Positions 12,496 through 22,554 of a stretch of DNA of 64,000 nucleotides are shown here, in pieces. The stretch is from Porphyra umbilicalis. Lineage: Eukaryota; Rhodophyta; Bangiophyceae; Bangiales; Bangiaceae. The stretch is taken from positions 62,001 through 126,000 of the forward strand of contig KV918807.1 in assembly GCA_002049455.2 (NCBI GenBank). Direction: 5' to 3'. The first letter of the stretch is position 1, and the number at the start of each line of letters is the position of its first letter. The position numbers were made by a program, and so were the translations under genes. The notes below the pieces were generated by a model that was not told the DNA's origin, did not search any database, and saw only the letters and a program-made list of their open reading frames with translations.

Positions 12496-12930
12496 CCTCG
12501 AGAGGGAATTGAGTGGCCTGATCGACACGAGCAGTGGTGCAGGCTTGGCGAACGGAGCACACGCACGCACAGTCGCCTACGCTCGCTGGAGTGGCAGTTG
12601 TTGCCCGCCCACTGGTCCCAGGAGATGGTCATGTGCTGGGCGCGGCAGCCGCGCTGCGATCGGTGCCTCCTCCGGAACAAGGTGGGTCCAGCCTGGTCCC
12701 AAGGCTACTCGATGATGTCGGGCAGGCGTGGTTCGGTTTGTGTGACGTGTTGTGTGTGGTGCGGTCCACGCCACTCGCATCAAGGCACGCACCCCGCGCC
12801 ATGTCGCGACGCCCCCCATCGCTGCTTGCCTGATTGCCCGCGACGCCATGAGCCTTTACATACACCATCAACGCCACGTCACGTTCCACCACGGGCAATC
12901 AATTGGACCCCCCCCCCCCCCCCAGGCCGA
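12496..12930. other. spacer between convergent LYR and TFIIA genes
   Basis: No gene seen. A C run lies at about 12908-12923, just beyond the TFIIA stop codon. Confidence 0.5.
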
Positions 12931-14229
12931 CTACTTCTTTGCCTTCTTCCCGCCGCCGGCGCCCGTCGACGGCGTCCGCCCGTCGCACGCAATGATGCGG
13001 AGCCGGTCGTCGACGCGGTGTTCGACGTTCTCCAGCTTGATCACCGCGTTTTTCAAGTAAAACGTCCAGATGTTCTCCACGTTCCGGTAGTGGTCCAGGT
13101 CACCCTGCAAAGGTCGAGGCGGGCAGCGGGCAGTGGCCGGCGTGCGGGTCATCACCGCGACAGAGCGGGCCCACGAGTGAAACAATAGACCCAGATGCAC
13201 CAATCAAGTGATGAGAATGCCAATGGCCCAGCAAGAAGGGACGCACAACAACAGGTAAGCAACGTGCATCATTACTAACGATAGCATGAATTAAACAAGC
13301 AGAACAAAGCCGACACGCGCGCGACACAGCTCCACCCACGGCCACAGCAACAGGAGGAAACCGATCGAGGCATGAACATCCCATCGGCGGCTCGCAGGCC
13401 AACCTCCGACTCGAGACGAACAGAAAACGTACGCGCAGTGAGGCCTTTGTCTTGACGCACGTGCTGAGAGCAGACGAGATGGCCTGGTTGTACGAGCCAC
13501 ACAGCGCCATTGCGGTTCAAGAAGAGAAATGGAGGGACGGCGAGAATACACACCACTCGCATATGTCAGTCCCACGTACAGCTCCGCGGTGCACCTCGTC
13601 TGAAGGTCGCCAATCACCGCAGGGCGAGCCCGCCATCGGCACCACCAAGACGGCGGGGCCAGCAGATGGGCCAGCCACAATGCGTGCTCAGCCCCCCATA
13701 AAGAACAAGCACCGCAGATGGGGCCCAAGCCCCGTCCGCAACCCCCGACAAAGCGGGAACTCGTGCAACCCCCAACAGCAGGCGCAGAACAACCGACCGC
13801 GTCTACCCGCACGTGCGCGCGAGCGCGCGTGCGCCGTGCATCACAACGCCGGAGCCGCTGCCCCCGCACCCTCGCTCAACGACCGCACCGTCGCAAGCCA
13901 ATGCACGCGACCGTGACCGTGGTCACCGACCGAGATGCTCCCTCCCGCGCCCCGTGTGCGCATCGGGCGTCCACGGCAGTTAACCCCACACCCCAACAAC
14001 CGCCAGCCGCATCCCCACGGGAGCCCCATGTCCCGTCGCGTGTGCACTCGACACACTACTCTCGTCGCCTCCCACCACACTCAACACCACGACAACGCAC
14101 CTTGTCAAACTGGAGCAGCATCATGTTTTGGGTGTCCACGTCGAGCAAGTCCGCTTCGACCATCTCATCCATGACTTCCTGCAGGGCCAAGCCGACCTGC
14201 GAGTAGCGGTAGTGCTGGAAGAAGGACAT
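12931..14229 (-). CDS. TOA2: transcription initiation factor TFIIA gamma (small) subunit, three exons
   Basis: Exons on the minus strand: 14229-14101, 13483-13433 and 13104-12931, all joined in phase 0 (donors GTGCGT and GTACGT). The product has 117 residues; human GTF2A2 has 109. Family landmarks: start MSFFQHYRYSQVGLALQEVM, then ADLLDVDTQNMMLLQFDK, AISSALSTCVKTKASLRG, DLDHYRNVENIWTFYLKNA and RLRIIACDG. Compare the human helices LNTYRFCDNVWTFVL and VKIVACDG. A basic tail, GGGKKAKK, follows. The protein pairs with TFIIA alpha/beta to hold TBP on promoter DNA in the nucleus. Exon 2 codes for only 17 residues and is easily missed, but it supplies the conserved VKTKASLRG stretch. Confidence 0.93.
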
Positions 14230-15019
14230 GGTGACAACCGGGGTGGGTCCAAGCGTGCGGGGGGAGGATGGGGAACAAGAAAAGAGTGGGGGCAGCGAGA
14301 TGTCGGCGGGCGGGCGGCGCGGCGACCGCTCACGGGTGCGGTCGGCTCAACACGCGTGCGGCGGAGAGGCGGCCAACAGCATGGGGGAAAAACGAGAGAG
14401 TGCAAGACGTTGGAAGGATCCTCAGCGACCACGGAGAGGGGCGGGAGGGGCAGGCGACCGCCGACGAGCGTGCGGGGTAACCGGGGTGTGACGTCGCAGA
14501 GGCGGTGACGAGGCCAAACGCGCTCACAACATGCGCGGCTGCGCTCGAGAGCCACCGCTTCTTAAACCCCGCATGGAAGTGCCACGTTACAAATGCTTAT
14601 AGTAAGCTGTTTTATGCGGATCTCCAGGGCCTCAGCTGAAAGAAGTTTGACACGTGTCGCAACGGCGATCACTCGGCTGCGCGCCGAGCAATCGAACGAG
14701 GCCATTGCCAGCCCCCACCCACAGCAGCCGCGCGACGCCTGCGGCGGCGGCTGCGGCTGCGGCGGCGGCTGCGGCGGCGGCTGCGGCTGCGGCGGCGGCG
14801 GCGGCGCCCCCCCGGCAGCCATAACCCTTATTTCCCCCCCCCCCCATCGGGGCTGGCAGTGGCCGCCCAAAACGGCCGACGCGGCGGCAGAGCAACGGGC
14901 CCCGGATCGCGTGGCGGGAACGGATGGGCGACGGGCCTGCACAGCTGTGCCGGTCGCTTATGGGCGCGGCGCGCGCGCGCCGAGGCGGGGTCCGAACGTC
15001 GCGCGCGTGACAACTGACG
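14230..15019. other. spacer with a GCG/TGC trinucleotide-like tract
   Basis: Upstream region of the TFIIA gamma gene (-). About 14580-14700 has lower GC. At about 14740-14810 lies an imperfect tract of alternating tgcggc and ggcggc units, followed by a C run at 14836-14846. No gene recognised. Confidence 0.5.
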
Positions 15020-15345
15020 GTGCTTCCACCTCCTCCATGCCCGCCCGCCCCGCGCCGCGGCGGCGGCGTTGGCGGCCGCCGACGCGCGGCGGGGTGCGAC
15101 GGGTGGGCGGGGGGGGGGGGGGGGGGGACCGCCACCACGGCGGTGCTGTTTGGGCCCGAATCCCGGGGGCTCTCCAACGCGGAGCTCGCCGCCGCGCAGC
15201 TGCTCGTTGCGGTGCGCACCGTCGACCGGGGCGGCGGCGTGTACGACTCGATGAACCTGTCGCACGCCGTGGCCGTCGTCTTGTACGAGTTGAGTGGCGC
15301 CGCCGAGGGGTGGGGGGGGGGGGGGGGGGGGGGGGAGGGGGAACC
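15020..15345 (+). pseudogene. fragment of a SPOUT (SpoU/TrmH-type) RNA 2'-O-methyltransferase
   Basis: After the 19-G run at 15109-15127 the frame reads TAVLFGPESRGLSNAELAA and then DSMNLSHAVAVVLYEL. These are the conserved cofactor-knot motifs of SpoU-family methyltransferases (compare LVFGxExxGLSNEEL and LNLSQAVAVVLYE in TrmJ/TrmH), which methylate ribose in tRNA or rRNA. Before the run, another frame holds a plausible preceding helix (PRAAAALAAADARRGATGG), but a stop lies just upstream of it. No N-terminal half of the domain is seen, and a 24-G run follows at 15312-15335. Either the gene is truncated or its upstream exons are hidden. The family call is firm; gene status is not. Confidence 0.55.
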
Positions 15346-16260
15346 CCCGCCGCCCGCCGCCGACGCTCGGACACCACCGGGGTCACCGCACCAAAGAACG
15401 AGCGTCGTTCCTGGTGTGCCCCTCCTGCCGGGTTCTGCGGTCCTCGTCCGACGCGTGCCGGCCGGTACAGCACCACCCTCGTCTGCATGCTACACCCCCG
15501 TACTTTTGTTTCGCGCCCCTCGCACTCGCTTGCAGTCTGTGTCTCTGCTCTACTGCTCACGCCGCCCACGCACCTCTTGTGACACGCCGCCGCCGCGGCG
15601 CGACGCGTGGCGTCCAACACTTGAGCGCCCCGTCCGCAGCGGCATGGGCGCTCGCCGCCCACAGGAGCGGGGACGGGGGACGCGGGCGCCCAGCCGGGCC
15701 GGGGGGACGGGGCGCACGACGAGCGGCATGCACCTCCCCCCCACCCCCGACACGCCGCCCCGCGCACGGCGGGCACGCGGGCCGTGCCGGTGACCGACCG
15801 CGGCGCGTGCCGCCGACGTGGTCGGCTGCGCGCGAGGCGCGGCGGCCGGCGCCGGCGCCGGCGCCTCGACCCGCCCCGACCGACGGCAGCGGCCGTGTCG
15901 ACAGAGGGCACCCCGTGGCAGCGTCGCCACCCCGCCCACCACCAAACACGCGGCAACCGTCCCGCGCGGGCACGTACGACGTCACAGCGCCACGTGCCGC
16001 CACCCTCCCCCCCCCCCCCCCCCCCTCACGGGTGCGCGCCGCCCGACCCCCACGCCCCCTCCCGCCGCACCTTGTCGATCAACAGGCCGAGGAGCACGCC
16101 CGTCAGGACACCCGGGCGGCGCGCCCCCCCCGCGTCCAACGCCGGCTGGGAATGGTACAACCCCCCCCCGTCGACCACCCAGTCCGCCCCCGGCAGCCGC
16201 CCGTCGGCGGCCGCCACCAGGCCGTCCGTGTAAAAGCCGGTCGCGCGCGTCACCGCCGAC
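15346..16260. other. GC-rich low-complexity spacer with C runs
   Basis: No gene recognised. A C run lies at ~16008-16025. The minus strand from ~16253 to 16050 reads a protein-like segment: YTDGLVAAADGRLPGADW and, further on, GVLTGVLLGLLIDKVRRE, the latter hydrophobic and possibly membrane-spanning. It could be an exon of an unknown gene. It lies beside the minisatellite, which is open in every frame, so the open length there means nothing. Confidence 0.35.
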
Positions 16261-16951
16261 GGGGACAGTTCGCGAACTGTCCCCCGCGTCGCGAACTGTC
16301 CCCCGGCTCGCGAACTGTCCCCCGGCTCGCGAACTGTCCCCCGGCTCGCGAACTGTCCCCCGGCTCGCGAACTGTCCCCCGGCTCGCGAACTGTCCCCCG
16401 GCTCGCGAACTGTCCCCCGGCTCGCGAACTGTCCCCCGGCTCGCGAACTGTCCCCCGGCTCGCGAACTGTCCCCCGGCTCGCGAACTGTCCCCCGGCTCG
16501 CGAACTGTCCCCCGCGTCGCGAACTGTCCCCCGGGTCGCGAACTGTCCCCCGGGTCGCGAACTGTCCCCCGGGTCGCGAACTGTCCCCCGCGTCGCGAAC
16601 TGTCCCCCGGGTCGCGAACTGTCCCCCGCGTCGCGAACTGTCTCCCGGCTCGCGAACTGTCCCCCGCGTCGCGAACTGTCCCCCGGGTCGCGAACTGTCC
16701 CCCGGGTCGCGAACTGTCCCCCGGCTCGCGAACTGTCCCCCGGCTCGCGAACTGTCCCCCGCGTCGCGAACTGTCCCCCGGCTCGCGAACTGTCCCCCGC
16801 GTCGCGAACTGTCTCCCGGCTCGCGAACTGTCCCCCGGCTCGCGAACTGTCCCCCGCGTCGCGAACTGTCTCCCGGCTCGCGAACTGTCCCCCGGCTCGC
16901 GAACTGTCCCCCGCGTCGCGAACTGTCTCCCGGCTCGCGAACTGTCCCCTC
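16261..16951. repeat. 19-bp minisatellite, about 36 tandem copies
   Basis: The unit is ggctcgcgaactgtccccc, repeated every 19 bp from 16272 to 16937. The variable positions are GGCTC, GCGTC or GGGTC at the start, and TCTCCC for TCCCCC at the end. Because 19 is not a multiple of 3 and no unit supplies a stop, every frame on both strands is open, which produces long false reading frames. The array opens with a perfect 24-bp palindrome (16261-16284) formed from one unit and an inverted half unit. Confidence 0.95.
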
Positions 16952-17697
16952 GGGGTGCCCGACCGTCCCGCCAGCCACCACAAAGGGGCGCCGGCCAAAC
17001 ACCGAAGGCCCCTTGTGCACCCCGCGGGGCTTCAGGCCCGAAGTCCCCCCCCCCCCCGCCGCAGGCGCGCGCCGCGTATCACCACCGCGACATCGTCAAA
17101 GAGAGGGTACCACCAGACGATCCGCGATTCCGTTCTGTTTTTGTGCAGGGAACATTCTCAGAACGAAAATGAAATCGTTCGCCTCATCGGTTGGCGTTCG
17201 TCAGGAAGGACGAAACGCGCATCGTGCGGGAGGGTGTGCGGTCCAGCAACAGCCTGTGGGGGGCGGCTTCGAGGAATCGAATACGCCCGCCCAGCTGCTG
17301 ACAGTATCAGTTTGCTTTTTCAAGGTGTCAAGAAGGGAGTAGTTGGAAGCACCATTAGCTGGAGGTTACTAAGTGCCATGACTCTGACCAAGCTGCCTTG
17401 CTAATGAGTCCAGGTGTCAGCCGGCGAGATGGGCAGGTCACGCGGCTAGGGGCATGCGGCACGACACTGTGCACGGCCGCCGATGCTGCAGCTGTTGTCG
17501 CGGCGCATGCCAAGAAAGATACAAGCAAAAACAAGCGCCCACGTACATCCTGCCGTCACACATACAGAAGGGGGGGACGCTGGTCTCCACAGACAGCAGT
17601 GCCCACAATCGCCACGCATTCATCCCCTCCACTCGTCGCCACCCTGAACCTCCTCGGTTCACACCACCACCACACCGACCGACTCATCCCCCTCACC
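16952..17697. other. spacer downstream of the minus-strand coiled-coil gene
   Basis: No gene recognised. The first 110 bases after the array are GC-rich; 17100-17450 has lower GC. It may hold the end of the element or gene that lies to the right. Confidence 0.45.
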
Positions 17698-20411
17698 CTA
17701 CCAGTCATCCTCATTGTCGTCGTCTTCAGCGTCCTCGTCTTCTTCCTCAGCATCTTCATCTTCCAAGTCGTCCCCCGCTGTTATCGCCGCCGCAGCAGCG
17801 GCTGCAGCAGCAGTGGCGTCCTCGTCAGCCGCCATAGCCTCGGCGTCTCCGGTATCAGCAGCTGCGACGGCGGCCGCAGCGGCAGCAGCAGCGGCCGCGG
17901 CCGTACCGGCTGCTCCAGGAGAACCGTTGTGGGTGTCACCAGTCCCAGTTCCTCCGAGGGCGCCAGAGGGAGCATGACATGGCGCGGACGCGGATGCTCT
18001 AGCGGGACCAGCGCCACGACTTGCAGCTCAAGCGCCGGCATCAGACAAGTTGACCGAACTTGGGCGGCAGGAAGCCGCCGAGGGAGCCTCACCAGGTCGA
18101 CGTGTTGAGGGGGTGGGGCGTGTGGCGCCCTCCACGGCACGAGCAGCTAACGCCGGACCAGCAGTTGTTGCCGTGGCTGCTGTTCTGGCACTCCGCGTTG
18201 CAGCGGCCGCAGCGGTTGAGATGTCACCCGCTGCCACCGCGGTGATCATGACCTGCGCTCGCGTGGCCCGAAGGCGGGCCTCGTTGAATCCAACCACATC
18301 CGCCCTTCTGGTGTCTTCCCCGTCTAAAAGCTCCAGACCCTTATACTCCATCTTCGTCTTCTTGAGGTTGCCGTCAGCCAGCTGCATGCAGACGCCCCAC
18401 ACTTTTCGGTAGGCCTCGTCGACATTGCCGCCCTTGGCCGTGAACGGGGGATACCCTGCCATTGCATTCAAAGAAATGAAGACCTGTGCGGAGAAAAAGA
18501 GAAAGACGCCTTCAGAGCAAAGCAGAGGGACAGGCACGCCAGGTGAGCACAGGATCACAAGAAACGCATGCTGTGTGATGCCAGTTAGGGACCCATACCG
18601 GGAACAGCATAGCGCGGTGCACTGGCGCTAAGTATGCCATAGGAACGAAACGAGAGGCAGAATACGGACCCATGTCACGCACCTTTGCAGCGACGGCAAC
18701 ATGGACCGAGTAGAGCACCTTGTAGTACCGCCGCCGCGACTCGGACGCCTCGATCATGACGCCGTTCAGCCCCTTAATCTTGGCCAGGGCGCTGCCAAGA
18801 GCGGCTAAGAGCGCCTCCCGCCCCACATCGTCTGTGATCCACCACATCCCAACGAGGCACTGCTTAGCTTGGGCGGCTGTCATCTGCCACACGTTCTTCT
18901 TCTGACCCTTGTCCCCCTTCCAGCCAATCTTGAGCATGCTTGAAGTGCACTCAATGAACCCGTTCGTCGCCGCCTCGAGCACGGCACGGTGGAAGCGTGG
19001 CAAGGCGCGCCGCAAGACCCGGTGGACAGGGAGCTTCCTGGAGGTGCTCCCATGGTTGCGCGCGGGATCGCACGGGGTAAGAATCTCCTTCATCAGCATC
19101 AGCCGCGCCTCGGGCATACCGCCAGGGAAGTTGAACTTCTTGTGCAAGTGCCGAGCATACATCTCTCGGTTGCTAGATGCCGGAGGCCACACGTTTCCCG
19201 CCAAAAACTCGGCGGTAACCTCCGCACGGATATCCTTCTGCGCGCCGAGAAGGGGGTCAGACAACAGGTATACACCGAGCAGTAGCACGTGGTACGAGCG
19301 GGATAGTCGTAGGCGTTAGTTGGTGCATTCGTCCATTGGCACAGAAAACACATCGGACAACACAGAAAGATTGCGCGGCAGACAAGAAACGTACCACCAT
19401 TTGCTTGGTCCATGACGCCACACGAGGCGTGTCAAAAAAGCTGGCGGTGTTGGACGGGACTGGGACAATGGCATCGTTAGAGGAGGCACCGCCGCCGGCG
19501 CCCCGCAGTTCGATCGCAGCAGCCAGGTCACGCATGGCCACGGCGCCACGGGAGACAGCCGTGCTGATGGCGTTGGTCGTTTGACGCATTCCAGTCATGC
19601 CGGTCTTGATGGCCACCACCTGCGACTTAGTTGAGGTTATGTCCAAGCGCACTGCCGTGACGCGCTTCCCAAACGCCACCATCCTCTTCTTGTTGGCCGC
19701 TTCAACCTCGTCCAACCGGTCGAGCACGCGCTTCTCCATGCGGGCAATGGTACAGCTGCACTGCTGCGTGGCACGCGACCCGCCCCCGAGGAGCGCGCTG
19801 GAATCGGGGGGGGAGGAAGCGTAGATCACAGCGGCCGCGGCGGCACGGGCAGCGACGGCTCCCACATCGTCCTCCGTGGGCGCACGTGGGACACGCGCCG
19901 TCGAGGCCGTCGGAGGTAGGGACGGCGGTGCCGCCGCTGGAACCAGCTCCATTGGTGCCGCCGAAGGGGTCGTCGACGTCGCAGCGGGATATACGCGTAG
20001 GGTCGTACTAGACGAAGGCGTAGGAGCGGTGGACGGGGCACGTGCTCCGACCGTGGGGAAGGAGGATGGAGCCGACGGCCCTGGAGCGCCTACCGGATCG
20101 GTTGGACGTGCCAGTGGCGCCCGGACAAGCGAGCGCGCGCGGGCCGGCGGGAGACCCCCCCCCGCACGGGCCCTCACCGTCTCGGCCGCCTTTTGAGCTC
20201 GTGCCGACGCCGCCGCCGCCTTCTTCGCTGCTGCTGCGTGTTTTCTTGCCAGTGCCTTGGCGTCGGCCTCCTTCTTCTTGGCCGCCTTGGAAGCGGCCGC
20301 CGCGTTGAGGTAGAATGGATTGTCGGGCTCCAACCGCAGACCACTTCGCTCCGCCGCCGTCACAGGCGGGGGCAAGTCCCAAACACCGGGCAGCGCAGCT
20401 GGGCGGGGGGG
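17698..20411 (-). CDS. unknown coiled-coil protein, C-terminal three exons of a large minus-strand gene
   Basis: Exons 20411-19395, 19237-18683 and 18483-17698 join in phase 0 (donors GTACGT and GTGCGT, acceptors GCGCAG and GCACAG). The first starts after a C-rich tract ending GCCCAG and reads GVWDLPPPVTAAERSG, then an Ala/Lys helix, a Pro/Ser-rich linker, and a coiled coil (IARMEKRVLDRLDEVEAANK, about 19770-19500). The second, cysteine- and tryptophan-containing exon (KDIRAEVTAEFLAGNVWPP, then IECTSSMLKIGWKGDKGQKK and CLVGMWWITDD) looks like a folded domain. The last has AMAGYPPFTAKGGNVDEAYR and KKTKMEYKGLELLDGED. A TGA at 18030-18028 interrupts the frame, which then stays open for another 110 codons, ending in an acidic tail (DDLEDEDAEEEDEDAEDD) at TAG 17700-17698. 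I do not recognise the family. The 21193-22554 ORF is probably its first exon. Confidence 0.5.
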
Positions 20412-21192
20412 GGGGGGGGGGGGCTTCCATTAGTCATGAGGATGGCGCTCGTCGCAGATGTCGTAGAAGGCGTCGCGTGGGAGGACCCGGTGCGTGCAGG
20501 TCTTGGTCTCGGGGGCTCGTGCCGCACAAGTCGCAAGGACCGCACCCGTCGCCGTTCGCCGGTCCGGTTCAGCAAGACGTGTGCCGGTGAGCGTCCGGTC
20601 CGGCCAGCGACGCACACGCTGCCGGCGCTAGGCGCTCCGTCGAAAAGGGCAAGGGGCACGTGTCGTCCTTCTGCTACAGTAGGCTACAGGGCGGCTTGGG
20701 CCGCCCAAGACCGCTCGAGCTGCTCCAAGGCACACACTGCAGGGTAAGTGCGCCATTATTGCCTCCGCCGGCGCGGACGCAGGGCACCAAGCCCGCAGCT
20801 TGGCCTCCTCCGCGGTGCGTAGGAGACCGTGACGGACGCACCGCGCAGCAAAAAGGCACAGGTACGTAACGAGGAGCCCGCGCCGGTTGTCAGCTGGCCG
20901 GCAAGCGCGCTGCACTTGGCGTTGTACGCACCGACGGACCGTCGACCCGGGCGGCAGCGGCTCGCGCAGGGCGTGTCGCAGAGTGCGGTCCCGGAACCGG
21001 AAACGGCTCAGATTTTTGGCAAAGCGACCGCTCGGTGCGAAGGCGACAAAAACAAGTCCCCCAACCGGAGTAACAATATGATTTGATCATTGTACAAATG
21101 GGACGCGTTCACTGGGAATGCTACCCCACTGGATGATATGTCATCCAAGTCGCACCCGGCCGTCTATGCCGATTGTCACGGCAGTGGCGGCC
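20412..21192. other. probable intron of the minus-strand gene, with exon-like pieces
   Basis: Lies between the Ala-rich first ORF and the second exon. On the minus strand two pieces look coding: one at ~20770-20690 reading CALEQLERSWAAQAAL after an acceptor-like CTGCAG, and one at ~20530-20430 reading ATCAARAPETKTCTHRVLP then RDAFYDICDERHPHD, with zinc-finger-like Cys/His spacing. They may be alternative exons or a small separate gene. A G run lies at ~20405-20422. Confidence 0.35.
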
Positions 21193-22554
21193 CTACGCAT
21201 ACGGATAACGACGAGGTGTCGCATTCTTCCGACCCCCCCGCGCGCCAGTGCTCCTCGCTGAGGTGTCCCCCGTGCCTGACCACGCTGGGGAACCGACACC
21301 ATCGGGCCCAGCTGTGATGGGTGTTGTGAGGTAACGCGCAACGGCAGGAGCGATGAGATCAGGAGCGGCAGGCGAGAGAGATCCAGACCGCGTGGTGGGA
21401 GGGGCAGGCAGACGGGCAGGCGCCGTCACATCGCCGGCACCAGCCGCAGGCCACATCTTCTCACATGAAGTGTCGCTCGCCACTTGATCAGCCGCAAATG
21501 GCAGTGTCTCCATTTTGACAGTGACGGCGATGGATGGCCCGGCAGGCTGCGACACGAAAGTCCGCGCCGCGGCTGCTGCTGGTTCCTGCGGCTGCACGAT
21601 GGCGGCAGAAACGACGGCTGCCACCGCCGGAGGCGGCTCAGCCTTGACGACGGCTGCAGCTGCCCTCGCTCGCACATGAGAGTCAGCAACGACCTTAAGG
21701 CGCGCCGCGAAATCCGGCGGCAGCGCCCGGTTGGCAGCAGTCGGCTTCTCTTCTTGAGGACTGGGAGTACGGCCGTTTCGAGAGGGCGCATCGCGACGCA
21801 AAGCGGAGCGATTCAGCTGAGGGTCGGCCGCATTGGGCGACATAGGGGTCGCCGACGGCGCCAACGCCGGAAGCTCAGGGCCACTGCGACCGGCCGCGCT
21901 GCTACCCCGAGCAGCCGCAGGACGGCGCCCACTACCGGCGGTCGCCGCGTTGGCAGCCTGGCCCGCGGAGCGCGCGCGGCGGTCACGCCTGGAAGCACCT
22001 CTCATGTTGGCGCGGCCGCTGGGCGACACGTGCGGTACTTGTGTGGCGTCTTCATCGGCGCTGGCCGTCTGCGCACGGCCGTCGCTGCCGACGCCATCCC
22101 GGTCCGTAGTCACCGCTGCCGCGCGACGGAGGCGTGCTGCGGCTGCGCGGGTGATGACACCAATCACACTGGGGACGGTTCTCGTTGCAGAGGTGGTCGT
22201 AGAGGTGACGGCCGCGGCTGGAAATCCCATAAGGGCAATACCATGGCGACGAGCAGCAGCTCGCGTTACTGGGCCGGTCCGCAAATCCGCCGATGCCACT
22301 CGCGCCGGCGTAGCCGCCGCCGCCGCCGACTGCCCCCGCCTACGAGCCCCTTGGCCCGAAGCTGTGCCCATCGTCATGGTCCGTGGTGCATCCGCGTCAG
22401 CCGCTGCTGCCTGTCCCGGCACGCGACCGCTAGTCACCAGACGGCGCAAGGCCTTGGGGGCTGTCGTCGAAAAGCGACCGGTCGACCGCTGTGGACCGGT
22501 GGGAGGGGGGGAAGGGGCGGGCAGGTGGACGTGCTTCTTGCCCTTTCCCGCCAT
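21193..22554 (-). CDS. Ala/Arg-rich low-complexity protein, probable first exon of the coiled-coil gene
   Basis: Open frame of 453 codons with an excellent start context (CCACCATGG at 22554) reading MAGKGKKHVHLPAPSPPP. It is rich in Ala, Arg, Thr and Pro, with no recognised domain, and looks disordered and basic, as in nuclear proteins. A short helical stretch, PPDFAARLKVVADSHVRA, is the most structured part. It probably splices into the exon beginning at 20411. Possible donors lie near 21310 (GATG/GTGTCGG) and 21200 (TATCC/GTATGC), but neither fits both phase and consensus well. It points away from the transposase gene at 24410, with 1.86 kb between the two starts. Confidence 0.5.
   Translation of the reverse strand: MAGKGKKHVHLPAPSPPPTGPQRSTGRFSTTAPKALRRLVTSGRVPGQAAAADADAPRTMTMGTASGQGARRRGQSAAAAATPARVASADLRTGPVTRAAARRHGIALMGFPAAAVTSTTTSATRTVPSVIGVITRAAAARLRRAAAVTTDRDGVGSDGRAQTASADEDATQVPHVSPSGRANMRGASRRDRRARSAGQAANAATAGSGRRPAAARGSSAAGRSGPELPALAPSATPMSPNAADPQLNRSALRRDAPSRNGRTPSPQEEKPTAANRALPPDFAARLKVVADSHVRARAAAAVVKAEPPPAVAAVVSAAIVQPQEPAAAAARTFVSQPAGPSIAVTVKMETLPFAADQVASDTSCEKMWPAAGAGDVTAPARLPAPPTTRSGSLSPAAPDLIAPAVARYLTTPITAGPDGVGSPAWSGTGDTSARSTGARGGRKNATPRRYPYA

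Noticed and set aside
16261-16951. CRISPR-like regular repeats
   Set aside because: Units are directly adjacent with no spacers, and the window is eukaryotic.
15294-17404. Very long open frames (up to 682 codons) on both strands across 15.3-17.4 kb
   Set aside because: They run through the 19-bp minisatellite, which has no stop in any frame; all six frames are open there, so length is not evidence.
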